A stretch of DNA of 64,000 nucleotides from Alteriqipengyuania flavescens (GCF_030406725.1 NZ_CP129107.1:124001-188000); one strand, 5' to 3'; positions 17,463 to 27,310 are shown, counted from the stretch's first letter. Translations and numbers: made by a program. The notes: generated from the sequence alone by a model not told the origin.

Positions 17463-18617
17463 TCAGGCCTGCAAGCGGGCATGGGCCGGCAGGAAACGGT
17501 TGTAGAGATCGCGGTAGGACTCGATCATCCGCGCCTCGCCGTATTCGGCCGTCACTTTCGCCTTGTTTGCCTTGCCGATCCGCTCGCGCAGCACATCGTC
17601 GGAACTCAGGGTCCGTACGGCGTGGATGAAAGCCTCCCTGTCGCCGGGCGAGACGATGAATTCCTCGTTCTCCGGCGCAACCATGGCGAAGATGTCGCCG
17701 ACATCGGGTGCGGCGACCGGAAGCCCGGCGGCCATCGCCTCCAGCACCGAAATCGGAAACTGTTCGCTGTCGGAAGATAGCGCAAAGATATCGAGCAGGC
17801 CGATAACCTTCGCCGGATCCTTCACGTGGCCGGGCAGGTGGACGCGGTCGCTTATCTCGTATCGGTCCGCAGTCTCGAGGATCGCTTCGCGCTCCGGCCC
17901 CTCCCCGAAAATGACGAGGTGCCAGTTGTCGGGCAGTTTGCCGACGACTTCCACCAGCCGGTCGATGCGTTTCACCTCGCGCAAACCGGCCATGGTGCCG
18001 AGCCACATTTCGCCCGGCCGCTTGATCAGGCGCGGCAAGGCGCTGCGCTTCGGCTTCTTGCGGAAGGCGGACACGTCGATACCGTTGGGAATGCGCGTCA
18101 CGCGGTCGGGCGGCTGGCTCCAGGTCTGGCGCGCGATCCGGCCGAGAATGTGCGACGGCACGACAACCGCCGCCGACCGGCCAAGCGCGATCCGGCGATA
18201 CCAGTTGCGCGACCACTTCAGCTTCTTCGCCTCGTCCGAATTGAAGCCGTCCTCGTGGTGGATCAGCGGCGGTAGGCCCATCCGCTCGGCAAAGGCGGTG
18301 TGCGCCATCGCGGCGTCCATCGCGCCCCAGTTGTAGGTCAGGATAAGGTCGTAATCCGTCATCGCCTGCGCCATTTTCAGCAGGCGGCGCGGCGTGGGCT
18401 TGCCCGTCAAGGAGGGGAAGCTGCGAGGATAGCGCACGCGAAGACCCGGCTTGATCGCTTTGGAGGCGCCGTACTGGTTCTTGTCGGCGGAAACGATCTC
18501 GTGCTCGGCAGAGCGGCCGAAGGCGTTGATCAGCTGAACGCTGCGCAATTCCTTGCCGCCGGGGGCGAAGCTGGAATGCAGGTGGAGGATGCGCGCGGGC
18601 CGACGGGCTTCGTTCAT
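17463..18617 (-). CDS. glycosyltransferase family 4 protein
   Basis: A 384-aa GT-B retaining glycosyltransferase: N-terminal HLHSSFAPGGKELR (the glycine-rich acceptor loop), central linker, and C-terminal nucleotide-sugar domain with LVIFGEGPERE, VHLPGHVKD and the E-x7-E type signature in EQFPISVLEAMAAGLPV. Acceptor and donor are unknown. The ATG at 18617 overlaps the stop of the upstream alpha/beta hydrolase gene (ATGA), so both are cotranscribed. It is 23 kb away from the main polysaccharide locus, so its product may be a different glycan or glycolipid. Confidence 0.88.
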   Translation of the reverse strand: MNEARRPARILHLHSSFAPGGKELRSVQLINAFGRSAEHEIVSADKNQYGASKAIKPGLRVRYPRSFPSLTGKPTPRRLLKMAQAMTDYDLILTYNWGAMDAAMAHTAFAERMGLPPLIHHEDGFNSDEAKKLKWSRNWYRRIALGRSAAVVVPSHILGRIARQTWSQPPDRVTRIPNGIDVSAFRKKPKRSALPRLIKRPGEMWLGTMAGLREVKRIDRLVEVVGKLPDNWHLVIFGEGPEREAILETADRYEISDRVHLPGHVKDPAKVIGLLDIFALSSDSEQFPISVLEAMAAGLPVAAPDVGDIFAMVAPENEEFIVSPGDREAFIHAVRTLSSDDVLRERIGKANKAKVTAEYGEARMIESYRDLYNRFLPAHARLQA

Positions 18618-19477
18618 CCCGCTCTCTCCAGCAGCGCGTCGATGGCGGCGATGGCCTCCGGCTCCGCCAGCGTCGGCGCATGGCCTACGCGGGGCACGGT
18701 GACGCTTTCCAGCCCGTCGATCCGGGCCAGCATGGCGTCACGCGTGGCGGGTGTCAGCAGGTCGGACTGCTCGCCGCGCACCAGCAGGCCGGGCCGCCCG
18801 CCCAGCGCCTCGAAGGCGGGCCACAGGTCGACGTCCGGCGCGCCCTCCGACTGGCGGAAGGGTTCGGCGATCTTCATGTCGTAATCGAACACGATCCGCC
18901 CGTTGCCGCCCACGGTCATGCATTTCTTGGCAAAGGTGAGCCAGTCTTCCAGCGACCAGTCAGGGAAGGTCTCCCCGTGCCCTTCCTGCAGGGACCGCGC
19001 CGCGTGCATCCACGTGGGATAGCTGCCGCCGACGCCGACATAGGTCTTGATGCGTTCGATACCCTCGGGGTCGATGTCGGGACCGATGTCGTTGATGACA
19101 TAGCCGGCGATCTTGCCTCCATGCATCGTCGCCAGCAGCGAGGTCACGAGCCCGCCGAGCGAAGTGCCGATGGCGACGAACCGCTCGATCCCCGCCTGGT
19201 CCAGCAGCGCGGCGACATCGCCGGCATAGACCACCGGGTTATAGGTCATCGGGTCGCGCGCATATTCGCTGCCACCCCGGCCGCGGAAATCCACGCACAG
19301 CACGCGGCGCTTGCCGGCGAGGTGCTCTGCCAGCTCCTCGAAATCGCGGGCGTTGCGGGTCAGGCCCGGCATGCAGATCACGGGGAGCGCAGCCGCGTCG
19401 CCGTCATAGTGGCGGTAATGTAGCTTCAGCCCGTCAGGACTGTCCCAATAACGGTCTTCGTGGGCGGCACTGGCCAA
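18614..19477 (-). CDS. alpha/beta hydrolase
   Basis: This 287-aa alpha/beta-hydrolase-fold enzyme has the oxyanion region MPGLTRN, DFRGRGGS, the nucleophile elbow GTSLGG (Ser106), an acidic residue in LLVRGEQSDLL and the catalytic His in RVGHAPTLAEP. There is no signal peptide. The start codon is a TTG at 19477 with a GGGGAGGGG ribosome-binding stretch upstream; no better in-frame ATG precedes the conserved core. It is coupled to the family 4 glycosyltransferase. The substrate is not predictable. Confidence 0.85.
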   Translation of the reverse strand: MASAAHEDRYWDSPDGLKLHYRHYDGDAAALPVICMPGLTRNARDFEELAEHLAGKRRVLCVDFRGRGGSEYARDPMTYNPVVYAGDVAALLDQAGIERFVAIGTSLGGLVTSLLATMHGGKIAGYVINDIGPDIDPEGIERIKTYVGVGGSYPTWMHAARSLQEGHGETFPDWSLEDWLTFAKKCMTVGGNGRIVFDYDMKIAEPFRQSEGAPDVDLWPAFEALGGRPGLLVRGEQSDLLTPATRDAMLARIDGLESVTVPRVGHAPTLAEPEAIAAIDALLERAG

Positions 19478-19562
19478 TGGTCTGATCCCCTCCCCCGCGC
19501 GCCGGGCGCGGCGCGCGTGTCACTGGCTTGCGCTGCTAGCGCCCCTCGCCCACTTAGGGAAG

Positions 19563-20942
19563 ATGCCGCGCAATCCCGACCCTGCCGCTTACCGCCCCGC
19601 GCCGATCATTGGGGAGGTGGCGGACTGGCTGGGCGATCCGGTCGCGCCCGCCGATTTCCCGCAGACTGTCCTGCGTTTCCGCAACGACCGTGCAGCGGCT
19701 GAGGTCGGGCTGCAAAGCCTGCCGGACGAGGACTGGATCCGCCATTTCGGCCGGTTCGAGCCGCTGGCCGACAACCTCCCCCACCCCCTCGCCCTGCGCT
19801 ATCACGGGCACCAGTTCCGCGTATACAATCCCGACATCGGCGACGGGCGCGGGTTCCTGTTCGCGCAGCTGAAGGACGGCGGCGACCGCATCCTCGACCT
19901 CGGCACCAAGGGTTCGGGCCAGACGCCCTACAGCCGGCAGGGCGACGGGCGGCTGACGCTGAAAGGCGCGGTGCGCGAAATCCTCGCCACGGAAATGCTG
20001 GAGGCGCTCGGCGTCGAAACCAGCCGCACGTTCAGCGTCATCGAAACCGGCGAGCAGCTCGAGCGGGGCGACGAGCCTTCGCCCACCCGCTCCGCCGTGC
20101 TGGTGCGACTGCAGCACAGCCATATCCGCATCGGCAGCTTCCAGCGGCTCGCCTTGCTGGAGGAGCACGATCACCTGCGCGCGCTGGTCGATTACTGCCT
20201 GCGCCATTATCCCGGCGCAGAGCCGCCGGGCGACGCGCCGGATCGCGGCGAACCGGCCGTACGCCTGCTGCACCAGGTGGTCGAGCGCATGGCGGAACTT
20301 TCCGCCAGCTACATGGTCGCGGGCTTCGTCCACGGCGTGCTCAACACAGACAACATGAACATCACCGGCGAAAGCTTCGATTACGGCCCGTGGCGATTCC
20401 TGCCCAGGTGGGAGCCGGGCTTCACCGCCGCCTATTTCGACCACGCGGGCCTTTACGCATTCGCCCGCCAGCCCGAGGCGATGCACTGGAACAGCGCGCA
20501 GCTCGCCATCGCGCTGCGGTCGATTTGCGAGGCGCCGCCGCTGATCGCCGCGATGGACCGCTTCGGGCCGCTGTACGAGGCGGCGATGGCGCGGCGCTGG
20601 TGCCAGCGGCTGGGATTGAAGCCCCGCGGCGACGAGGTCGACCGCCAGCTCGTCTCCCTGTCGGAAGCGGCCCTTCGCACTAGCGACGAGCCGCCCGATG
20701 CCTTCTTCTTCCGCCACCGCGGCGGGCGCGATGCCGCGCACGCACTCGGCGAAATCATGGCTCAGTATGAAGCGGTCGAGAGCGATCACGACTACTGGCA
20801 GGGCGACGGGCCGGAAACCATGCTGATCGAGGAGGTCGAGGCGATCTGGGCGGCAATCGACCGGGATGACGACTGGGGCCCGCTCCACGCCAAGGTCGAC
20901 GCGCTGCGACGCATGGGAGAGGCGCATCGGGCCCCGTCCTAG
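19563..20942 (+). CDS. selO: protein adenylyltransferase SelO (YdiU family)
   Basis: SelO is a pseudokinase-fold enzyme that transfers AMP from ATP to Ser/Thr/Tyr of proteins and is linked to redox homeostasis. The 459-aa protein shows LRYHGHQFRVYNPDIGDGRG, LDLGTKGSGQTPYSRQGDGR (nucleotide-binding loop), HSHIRIGSFQ and the HGVLNTDNMNITGESFDYGP catalytic segment. In E. coli the protein ends with a conserved Cys (Sec in animals) that forms a disulfide; this protein ends EAHRAPS with no terminal Cys. The start is the ATG at 19563, divergent from the hydrolase with 85 bases between starts. Confidence 0.92.
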   Translation: MPRNPDPAAYRPAPIIGEVADWLGDPVAPADFPQTVLRFRNDRAAAEVGLQSLPDEDWIRHFGRFEPLADNLPHPLALRYHGHQFRVYNPDIGDGRGFLFAQLKDGGDRILDLGTKGSGQTPYSRQGDGRLTLKGAVREILATEMLEALGVETSRTFSVIETGEQLERGDEPSPTRSAVLVRLQHSHIRIGSFQRLALLEEHDHLRALVDYCLRHYPGAEPPGDAPDRGEPAVRLLHQVVERMAELSASYMVAGFVHGVLNTDNMNITGESFDYGPWRFLPRWEPGFTAAYFDHAGLYAFARQPEAMHWNSAQLAIALRSICEAPPLIAAMDRFGPLYEAAMARRWCQRLGLKPRGDEVDRQLVSLSEAALRTSDEPPDAFFFRHRGGRDAAHALGEIMAQYEAVESDHDYWQGDGPETMLIEEVEAIWAAIDRDDDWGPLHAKVDALRRMGEAHRAPS

Positions 20943-21021
20943 AATATAGACAGGACATTACTGGAAAGCTTGGAAAAACGCGGCTATCAGCGCTGCGAAA
21001 CGGGGATGGAACCGATCACAC

Positions 21022-22437
21022 ATGAGTAGCGACGCGATTATTTCGACCGAACCGGCGACGGGGCGGGAATTGTGGCGCGGTGTCGCCGGCGATGTCGATG
21101 CCACGGTCGACCGGGCGCGGCGCGCATGGCCGGCGTGGGCCGCGCAGCCCCTCGCCAACCGGATCGAGCTCATGCGCCGCTTCGCCAACGAAGTGCGCAG
21201 GGAGCAGGAGAATTTCGCCGAACTGATCGCGCGCGAAACCGGCAAGCCGATGTGGGAAGCCCGCACGGAAGTCGAGGCGGTGATCGGCAAGGTCGAAATC
21301 TCGATCCGCGCCTATGCGGAGCGGACCGGCCAGCGCAAGCTGGACAGCGCGCTGCAGGGCACCGCCGCGCTGCGGCACAAGCCGCACGGCGTTATGGCGG
21401 TGCTTGGTCCCTACAACTTCCCGGCCCACCTCCCCAACGGCCACATCGTGCCCGCACTGATCGCGGGCAACGCGGTCGTCTTCAAACCGAGCGAGAAGAC
21501 GCCTGCCGTCGGCGAACTGCTGGTGAAATGCTTTCACAAGGCCGGCGTCAGCGCCGCCGTGGTCCAGGTTCTGCACGGCGGGCCGGAAGAAGGAAAGGCG
21601 CTGGTCGCCCACCGCGGCATCGATGGCGTGCTGTTCACCGGCAGCGCGCAGGCGGGGATCGCGATCAACAAGCGGCTTGCGACCAATCCCGGCAAGATCG
21701 TGGCGCTCGAGATGGGCGGCAACAACCCCATCATCATGTGGGACACGCCGCTCGTCAGCGATGCGGCGGCGCTGATCATCCAGTCCGCCTTCACCTCCGC
21801 CGGGCAGCGCTGCACCGCCGCGCGGCGCCTGATCGTGAAGAAGTCGCTCTATGACGAGACGATGGAGCAGGTGAAGCGCCTCGCCGATCGCCTCATCGTG
21901 GGCGAACCCTTCGGCGAACCTGCCCCGTTCATGGGTCCGGTGATCGACAACAACGTGGCCGACCAGCTGACGGAGAGCTTCGTCTATTTCCTGTCCAACG
22001 GCGGCAAGGCGATCAAGCACATGCGCCGCAAGGACGACGACCTGCCGTTCGTCAGCCCCGCCATCATCGACACCACCGCGATGAAGGACCGCCCCGACGT
22101 GGAGCTGTTCGGCCCGCTGCTGCAGGTGATCAAGGTCGACGATTTCGACGAGGCGATCGCGGAGGCGAACAACACGCGCTTCGGCCTGTCGGCCAGCCTG
22201 CTGGGCGGCGCGCCGCAGGAATACAACCGTTTCTGGGCCAATATCCGCGCCGGCATCGTCAACTGGAACCGGCCGACCAACGGCGCGTCCTCCGCTGCCC
22301 CGTTCGGCGGCGTGGGCCTGTCGGGCAACCACCGCCCGGCGGCGTTCTACGCGGCGGATTACTGCGCCTACCCGGTCGCCAGCACGGAAATGGAGCAACC
22401 CCGCGCCACCATCGGCGTGGGCCTGCGCGAAGCCTAG
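21022..22437 (+). CDS. astD: succinylglutamate-semialdehyde dehydrogenase
   Basis: AstD oxidises N-succinylglutamate semialdehyde with NAD, the fourth step of the arginine succinyltransferase (AST) pathway. The 471-aa protein is an aldehyde dehydrogenase: GPYNFPAHLPNGHIVPAL, FKPSEKTP, FTGSAQAG (NAD loop), catalytic Glu in ALEMGGNNP (about 229) and catalytic Cys in SAGQRCTAARR (about 262). The NPII substrate region and the end resemble AstD. None of astA, astB, astC or astE is adjacent, so the rest of the pathway would have to lie elsewhere; related aldehyde dehydrogenase functions remain possible. Confidence 0.85.
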   Translation: MSSDAIISTEPATGRELWRGVAGDVDATVDRARRAWPAWAAQPLANRIELMRRFANEVRREQENFAELIARETGKPMWEARTEVEAVIGKVEISIRAYAERTGQRKLDSALQGTAALRHKPHGVMAVLGPYNFPAHLPNGHIVPALIAGNAVVFKPSEKTPAVGELLVKCFHKAGVSAAVVQVLHGGPEEGKALVAHRGIDGVLFTGSAQAGIAINKRLATNPGKIVALEMGGNNPIIMWDTPLVSDAAALIIQSAFTSAGQRCTAARRLIVKKSLYDETMEQVKRLADRLIVGEPFGEPAPFMGPVIDNNVADQLTESFVYFLSNGGKAIKHMRRKDDDLPFVSPAIIDTTAMKDRPDVELFGPLLQVIKVDDFDEAIAEANNTRFGLSASLLGGAPQEYNRFWANIRAGIVNWNRPTNGASSAAPFGGVGLSGNHRPAAFYAADYCAYPVASTEMEQPRATIGVGLREA

Positions 22438-22446
22438 GAAAGGGCC

Positions 22447-23139
22447 TCAGTCGCTGGCGACGAGCAGCTCGGCCTCGGTCACGCCGTCGCCGATCTCGCT
22501 CGCGTACAGTGCGAACTTGCGGCCTTTGCGCTCGCCGGTCAGCACCTGCGTCTCTCCCATTTCGGCGCGCGCCTGCTGAAACCCGGCCTTGCCGCCCAGC
22601 GTGTAGTAGAAGTCGAGCACGTCCTGCACCGGCATGGGCGTGCGGAACACCGCGCCGCGCAGCTTGCATGCCTCCCCGTCCGATCCGGCGGCATCCTGCA
22701 AGGCGGCTTCGGGATAAAGCGCGAAGGGCTGCGGCATCGTTGCCGAATACCGCCCGCCATAACGGACGGTGCGGCTGCAGGCCAGCGTCGTCAGCCCGCT
22801 CGATGCGAAGCGCTGCTCCAGCGTCAGGATGTCGGGCGCTTCTTCCAGCGTTTCGTCGGCTTCGGGTGCATCCTGCATCGCCTGGTTGCCGCCGACATGG
22901 CGGACCGCCTTTTCGCGGATGCGGACGACCGTTTCCGGTGAGCGGTCGACTTCGGGCATGCCGGCCGCGCTGCCCCCGCCGAGCCCGAGCACCGCGCCGC
23001 TATCGTTGCTGAGCGCGAGGTCGGGATCCGACGCGATCGGGCGTTCCAGCGCCACCTCGGTCGGCGGTACCGCCTCTTCCCCGTTGCCACCGCACGCGGA
23101 CAGGAGCACGAGCAGGATCGGGGCGATGATGCGAACCAC
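22447..23139 (-). CDS. hypothetical lipoprotein
   Basis: The product is about 230 aa with a short hydrophobic signal ending in the lipobox LLSAC, followed by an acidic, low-complexity linker (about residues 20-100) and a compact C-terminal domain with ACSRTVRYGG and VLDFYYTLGGKAGF. I do not recognise a named family. The GTG at 23139 gives a normal lipoprotein signal; an ATG at 23211 would add 24 residues that look like shadow sequence. It converges on astD with 9 bases between stops. Confidence 0.7.
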   Translation of the reverse strand: MVRIIAPILLVLLSACGGNGEEAVPPTEVALERPIASDPDLALSNDSGAVLGLGGGSAAGMPEVDRSPETVVRIREKAVRHVGGNQAMQDAPEADETLEEAPDILTLEQRFASSGLTTLACSRTVRYGGRYSATMPQPFALYPEAALQDAAGSDGEACKLRGAVFRTPMPVQDVLDFYYTLGGKAGFQQARAEMGETQVLTGERKGRKFALYASEIGDGVTEAELLVASD

Positions 23140-23280
23140 GCAGAGCTCTGTAATCCATCCTGCGCATAAAGCGAGGGCGCCCCGCCATCGCTGGCGAAGC
23201 GCCCCCTGCACACGGAGAACAGGATTGCGACCCTTGCGTCCGGTGCACGCCGGACCTCGACCCGGCGGTTTCCCGTTGGT

Positions 23281-23754
23281 TTAGCGGCAGCGCGAGTTCG
23301 AGCGGTCGATCTCGCGGCCGGCAAGACCGCCGACGGCAGCGCCCAGGATGGTGCCGAGCGTACGGTCACGAGTCAGCTCGCGTCCGGCAAGCGCACCCGC
23401 TGCGGCGCCGATCAGCAGGCCCGTCGTGCCGTCGTCCTTGCGGCAGTAATAGCGGCCGTCACGGCCCTGCCACACGCGGGTGTTCCGCGTCACGCGGTCG
23501 CCGTAATAGCGCTGCCGGGTGTCGTTATAGCGGCGCGAATCGCGGCGATGGCCATAGGCATTGCCGCGCGGGCGGTGCCCACGGCGGTGGTGCTCTGCCG
23601 TCTCAATGCCGTTCGCGCCCATCGGCGCCGCGGGCAGCGCCATGGTGAAGCCGGCCGGCTGCGCGGCAGGCACTTCGGCAGCCCCGACGGGCGCGGCGAG
23701 GGACATGGCGGCAGCGGCTGCTGCGAGCGACGTGGCGGTGAAAACGTTACGCAT
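23281..23754 (-). CDS. exported glycine-zipper protein
   Basis: This 157-aa protein has a signal peptide (FTATSLAAAAAAMSLAAPVGA), a middle rich in Arg, Tyr and His (GNAYGHRRDSRRYNDTRQRYY), then a DGRYYCRKDDGTTG motif and a glycine zipper (LLIGAAAGALAGREL and ILGAAVGGLAGREI) typical of 2TM glycine-zipper/Rick_17kDa-type envelope proteins. Such proteins sit at the outer membrane and are often stress related; no specific role can be given. It is divergent from rarD with 158 bases between starts. Confidence 0.85.
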   Translation of the reverse strand: MRNVFTATSLAAAAAAMSLAAPVGAAEVPAAQPAGFTMALPAAPMGANGIETAEHHRRGHRPRGNAYGHRRDSRRYNDTRQRYYGDRVTRNTRVWQGRDGRYYCRKDDGTTGLLIGAAAGALAGRELTRDRTLGTILGAAVGGLAGREIDRSNSRCR

Positions 23755-23912
23755 TTGAAATCTCCTGGCTCCCTGTTGCGTTCAGCTTTGGCAGCAAGAA
23801 GGTGAACGGCACGCAACTAGGCTGCAAGATTCCCTATCGGTCGGCGAGGCGTTTTTCAGCCGCGACGAAACGAGTGATTGCGCCGACCGGCAAGCGCTCC
23901 TACCGCGATGCC

Positions 23913-24863
23913 ATGGCTGGCCCGCAAACTGGTGACGAGAACCGCAGCGGGTTGCTGCATGCCATTGCGGCCTATCTGCTGTGGGGCCTGATGCCGCTCT
24001 ACCTCGCACTGGTGAACGCCGTGCCGCCGGTGGAATTCGTCGGCTGGCGGATCCTTTGGACGGTGCCCGTCTGCCTCGCCATCGTCGCGCTGCGCGGCCA
24101 GGTGCCACAACTGAAAGCGGCCTTCGGCGATTGGAAGGTGCTGCGCCTGCTGCTTGTCAGCAGCGTCCTGATCGCCATCAATTGGCTGGTATATGTGTAC
24201 GCCATCATGGACGGCAAGCTCTACGGCGCCAGCCTGGGCTACTACCTCAACCCGTTGGTCAATATCGCGCTCGGCACGCTGTTCCTTGGCGAGAAACTGG
24301 GCTGGCGGCAGTGGCTGGCAGTGGCGCTCGCGGCCAGCGGCGTGGCGATATTGCTGTTCGGCGCGCTCGACACGCTGTGGATCACGCTGACGCTGGCGTG
24401 CAGCTTTTCGCTCTACGGCCTCGTCCGCAAGACCGCGCCGGTCGGATCGCTGCCGGGGCTGACGATCGAAGCCTCGCTGCTCGCGCTCCCCTCGCTGGCG
24501 GTCATCGGCTGGTTCGCCACACAGACCGCCGCCGGTTCCGCGATGGGCCAGTCGCTCCAACTCGACTTGCTGATCGTAGCCGCGGGCGTGGTAACCGGCG
24601 TGCCGCTTCTGCTGTTCGCCACGGCGGCGCGGCGGCTGCCCTACTCGCTGCTCGGCTTCATCCAGTTCATCGCTCCGACAATGGTGTTCGTGCTGGGGCT
24701 CACGGTTTTCGACGAGGAGCTGCGTCCGTCGCAGCTGGCGTGCTTCATCCTGATCTGGCTTGCGATCGCGCTGTTCTGCTGGGACTTGTGGGCCAGGCGC
24801 GCGCCTGCGGAAGGCGTCACGCAGCCGGCAGCTCAGCCCGCGAAGGACCAGCCGATCCGCTGA
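23913..24863 (+). CDS. rarD: EamA-type transporter RarD
   Basis: The product is a 316-aa inner-membrane protein of the drug/metabolite transporter superfamily with about ten transmembrane helices in two EamA repeats. The opening [17 protein letters not shown], the [10 protein letters not shown] motif and the [16 protein letters not shown] segment are characteristic of RarD. The substrate is unknown for this subgroup. The ATG at 23913 is preferred over an upstream ATG at 23802, because residues before it are not protein-like. Its end overlaps the pyrC end on the opposite strand by 31 bases. Confidence 0.9.
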   Translation: MAGPQTGDENRSGLLHAIAAYLLWGLMPLYLALVNAVPPVEFVGWRILWTVPVCLAIVALRGQVPQLKAAFGDWKVLRLLLVSSVLIAINWLVYVYAIMDGKLYGASLGYYLNPLVNIALGTLFLGEKLGWRQWLAVALAASGVAILLFGALDTLWITLTLACSFSLYGLVRKTAPVGSLPGLTIEASLLALPSLAVIGWFATQTAAGSAMGQSLQLDLLIVAAGVVTGVPLLLFATAARRLPYSLLGFIQFIAPTMVFVLGLTVFDEELRPSQLACFILIWLAIALFCWDLWARRAPAEGVTQPAAQPAKDQPIR

Positions 24864-25867
24864 CCGGCATGGAACGGGGTGAGCTCGTGCTCGCCGTCCA
24901 ACCGTTCCGGCACATCGGTGCCGGACCTCGCCAGCGTCACCGTGTCCTCGTTCAGCGGCAGGCCGTAGAAGCGCGGGCCGTTTTCGCTGGCAAAGGCCTC
25001 GAAGCGGTCCAGCGCGCCCTCTTCCTCGAACACGGCGATGTAGCTTTCGAGCGCATAGGGCGCGTTGAAAATGCCGGCGCAGCCGCAGGCGCTTTCCTTC
25101 GCATGGCGCGCGTGGGGCGCGCTGTCGGTGCCGAGGAAGGCCTTGGCGCTGCCCCCGGTCGCAAAGGCGCGCAGCGCCAGGCGGTGCTCCTCGCGCTTGG
25201 CGACGGGCAGGCAATAGGCGTGCGGGTTGATCCCGCCGGCGAAGATCGCATTGCGGTTGATGTGAAGGTGCTGCGGCGTGATTGTGGCGGCGACGTTCGG
25301 CCCAGCACCTTCCACGAACTGCACCGCATCGCGCGTGGTGATGTGTTCGTACACGACCTTGAGTTCGGGCAGGCGCTCGATCACCGGGGCCAGCACGCGG
25401 TCGATGAACACGGCCTCGCGATCGAAAATGTCGATATCGCCGTCCGTCACCTCGCCATGGACGCACAAGACCATGCCGATTTCGGCCATCCGTTCCAGCA
25501 CCCCCATGATGTTGGCGATGTCGGTCACGCCGCTGGCTGAATTGGTCGTCGCGCCCGCGGGATAGAGCTTGGCAGCGGTCAGCACACCCTCGCCGTGGCC
25601 GCGCGCAAGATCGCCTGCGTCGGTCGTGTCGGTGAGGTAGGCAGTCATCAGCGGGGTGAAATGCATACCTTCCGGCAAGGCCGCGAGGATCCGATCGCGA
25701 TAGGCCGCCGCGTCCGCCATCGTCGTCACCGGCGGGGCGAGGTTTGGCATCACGATCGCCCGGGCGAACTGACGCGCGGTATAGGGCAGCACGGCTTCGA
25801 GCATGGCCCCGTCGCGCAGGTGGAGATGCCAGTCGTCGGGGCGGCGGATCGTGATCGTCTCGGTCAT
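24833..25867 (-). CDS. pyrC: dihydroorotase (PyrC, class II)
   Basis: PyrC cyclises carbamoyl-aspartate to dihydroorotate in pyrimidine synthesis. The 344-aa protein has the HLHLRDG metal motif (H14, H16), the carbamylated Lys in [13 protein letters not shown] (K100), metal-binding His in LCVHGEV and YEHITT, and the catalytic Asp in FLGTDSAPH. Length matches the E. coli type. The end overlaps the rarD end on the other strand. The start at 25867 is divergent from ygfZ with 121 bases between starts. Confidence 0.95.
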   Translation of the reverse strand: MTETITIRRPDDWHLHLRDGAMLEAVLPYTARQFARAIVMPNLAPPVTTMADAAAYRDRILAALPEGMHFTPLMTAYLTDTTDAGDLARGHGEGVLTAAKLYPAGATTNSASGVTDIANIMGVLERMAEIGMVLCVHGEVTDGDIDIFDREAVFIDRVLAPVIERLPELKVVYEHITTRDAVQFVEGAGPNVAATITPQHLHINRNAIFAGGINPHAYCLPVAKREEHRLALRAFATGGSAKAFLGTDSAPHARHAKESACGCAGIFNAPYALESYIAVFEEEGALDRFEAFASENGPRFYGLPLNEDTVTLARSGTDVPERLDGEHELTPFHAGQRIGWSFAG

Positions 25868-25988
25868 GCGCGCTCCCCTAGCGCGTCGGGGCGCGGCGGA
25901 ACAGCCACCGCTTCGTCATTGGCCCGTCTCGCGTTGCCAAGCCTCTCATTGCTTGTGCTGCGCGCGCTCCCGCCCCATCTATCGGGCC

Positions 25989-26720
25989 ATGACTGCAACC
26001 CGCCTGTTCGACCGTGCCGTGATCCGCCTCTCTCCCACCGACGACGGAGAGGACGTGGCCGCGTTCCTGCAAGGCCTGCTGACCAATGACGTGACCGGCA
26101 AGCTTCCCGCCTATTCGGCGCTGCTGAGCGCACAGGGCAAGACGATGTTCGACTGCATCGTCTGGCCCGGCGGCAAGGATGTGCTGCTCGATTGCGAAGC
26201 GGCGCATGCGGAGGAGTTTGCCACGCGCCTTTCGCTTTATCGCCTGCGCCGCAAGATCGACATCGCGGTGGACGATGGCGTCGGCGTACACTGGCAGGCC
26301 GAGCTTGGCGATGGCGGCGCACCCGATCCGCGCCTTGCCGCGCTTGGCCAGCGGTGGCTCGCGCCGGTGGCGGAGGAGGACGAGGCCGCCGATGCGGCGT
26401 GGACGAAGCACCGCCTGTCGCTCGGCGTTCCGGAAGGCCGCGCCGAGCTCGGCGATATCCTCTGGCTTGAAACGAACGCGGCCGAGCTGAACGGCGTCAG
26501 CTTCGAAAAGGGCTGCTACATCGGCCAGGAAAACACTGCCCGCATGAACTGGCGCCAGAAGGTCAATCGACGCCTTTTGGTGCGCCCGCTCGACAAGTCC
26601 GACGAAAAGCGCCGCAAGCATGCGTGGCCGGAACTCGGCTACGCCATCGACCACGTGCGCGTGGCGGATGTAGCAACGGACGCCTGGCCCGATTGGGTCG
26701 GCAGAGCCGAAGCCCCCTAG
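25989..26720 (+). CDS. ygfZ: YgfZ/GcvT-like folate-binding protein, Fe-S cluster related
   Basis: YgfZ is a tetrahydrofolate-binding protein that supports maturation or repair of certain Fe-S enzymes such as MiaB. The 243-aa protein has the N-terminal LQGLLTNDV, SAQGKTMFD and RLSLYRLRRKIDI segments of the GcvT fold and the diagnostic KGCYIGQE motif with its conserved Cys (about 174), followed by RMNWRQKVNRRLL. It is shorter than E. coli YgfZ (326 aa), as is common in alphaproteobacteria (COG0354). It converges on the TetR gene with a four-base overlap of stops. Confidence 0.9.
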   Translation: MTATRLFDRAVIRLSPTDDGEDVAAFLQGLLTNDVTGKLPAYSALLSAQGKTMFDCIVWPGGKDVLLDCEAAHAEEFATRLSLYRLRRKIDIAVDDGVGVHWQAELGDGGAPDPRLAALGQRWLAPVAEEDEAADAAWTKHRLSLGVPEGRAELGDILWLETNAAELNGVSFEKGCYIGQENTARMNWRQKVNRRLLVRPLDKSDEKRRKHAWPELGYAIDHVRVADVATDAWPDWVGRAEAP

Positions 26721-27310
26721 CCCACCACCTCGGCCGCCAACGATTGTTCCAGCAGGCGCTGCGCGATGTCGCGGGCGCGACTGTCGGGGAGCTTGAGCGA
26801 GGCGGCCAGCGGGGCGCCCATCAGCGAGTTGCCGAGCGCCAGCAGCACCACCCCAAGCGTGGCGTCATGGGCGGGCGTAGGCTTGCCGTGCGTGGCTTCG
26901 TCGGGGTTCAGTTCGTCGACCATGCGGTGGATGGTCTCGACGAAGGGCTCCATCGCGTCTTCCTGGCCCGTCGCCAGCATCCAGCTGACGAGCGCGCCGC
27001 CACCTTCCCTGTCGAACGCATCGAAAGCGATGTCGACCACCTCGCGCGGGGAGGCGATCCCGGCGCGCGCGGCGCGTACCGCTTCGGCCACCGAATCGCA
27101 CACGGTCGCCGTCAGGTGCTCGGCCAGCGCCTTCTGCAACCCGGCAGCCGAACCGAAATGGTGGAGCAGGTTCGCATGGGTCCGCCCGATCCGAGCGCCC
27201 ACGGCCTTGAGCGTGACCGCCTGCGGCCCCGCCTCGATAAGGATTGCGCGCGCGCTTTCCAGCGCGGTCATGCGGAACTCTTCGGGGCTTAAACGCTTCC
27301 TTATTGACAT
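26717..27310 (-). CDS. TetR family transcriptional regulator
   Basis: This is a 197-aa regulator with an N-terminal helix-turn-helix: SARAILIEAGPQAVTLKAVG then ARIGRTHANLLHHFGSAAGL, the usual TetR DNA-binding region, and an all-helical ligand domain. The ATG at 27310 (MSIRKRLS) is chosen over an upstream in-frame ATG. The divergent gene encodes a metal-dependent hydrolase-like protein and starts only 52 bases away, so this regulator probably controls both. The ligand is unknown. Confidence 0.88.
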   Translation of the reverse strand: MSIRKRLSPEEFRMTALESARAILIEAGPQAVTLKAVGARIGRTHANLLHHFGSAAGLQKALAEHLTATVCDSVAEAVRAARAGIASPREVVDIAFDAFDREGGGALVSWMLATGQEDAMEPFVETIHRMVDELNPDEATHGKPTPAHDATLGVVLLALGNSLMGAPLAASLKLPDSRARDIAQRLLEQSLAAEVVG

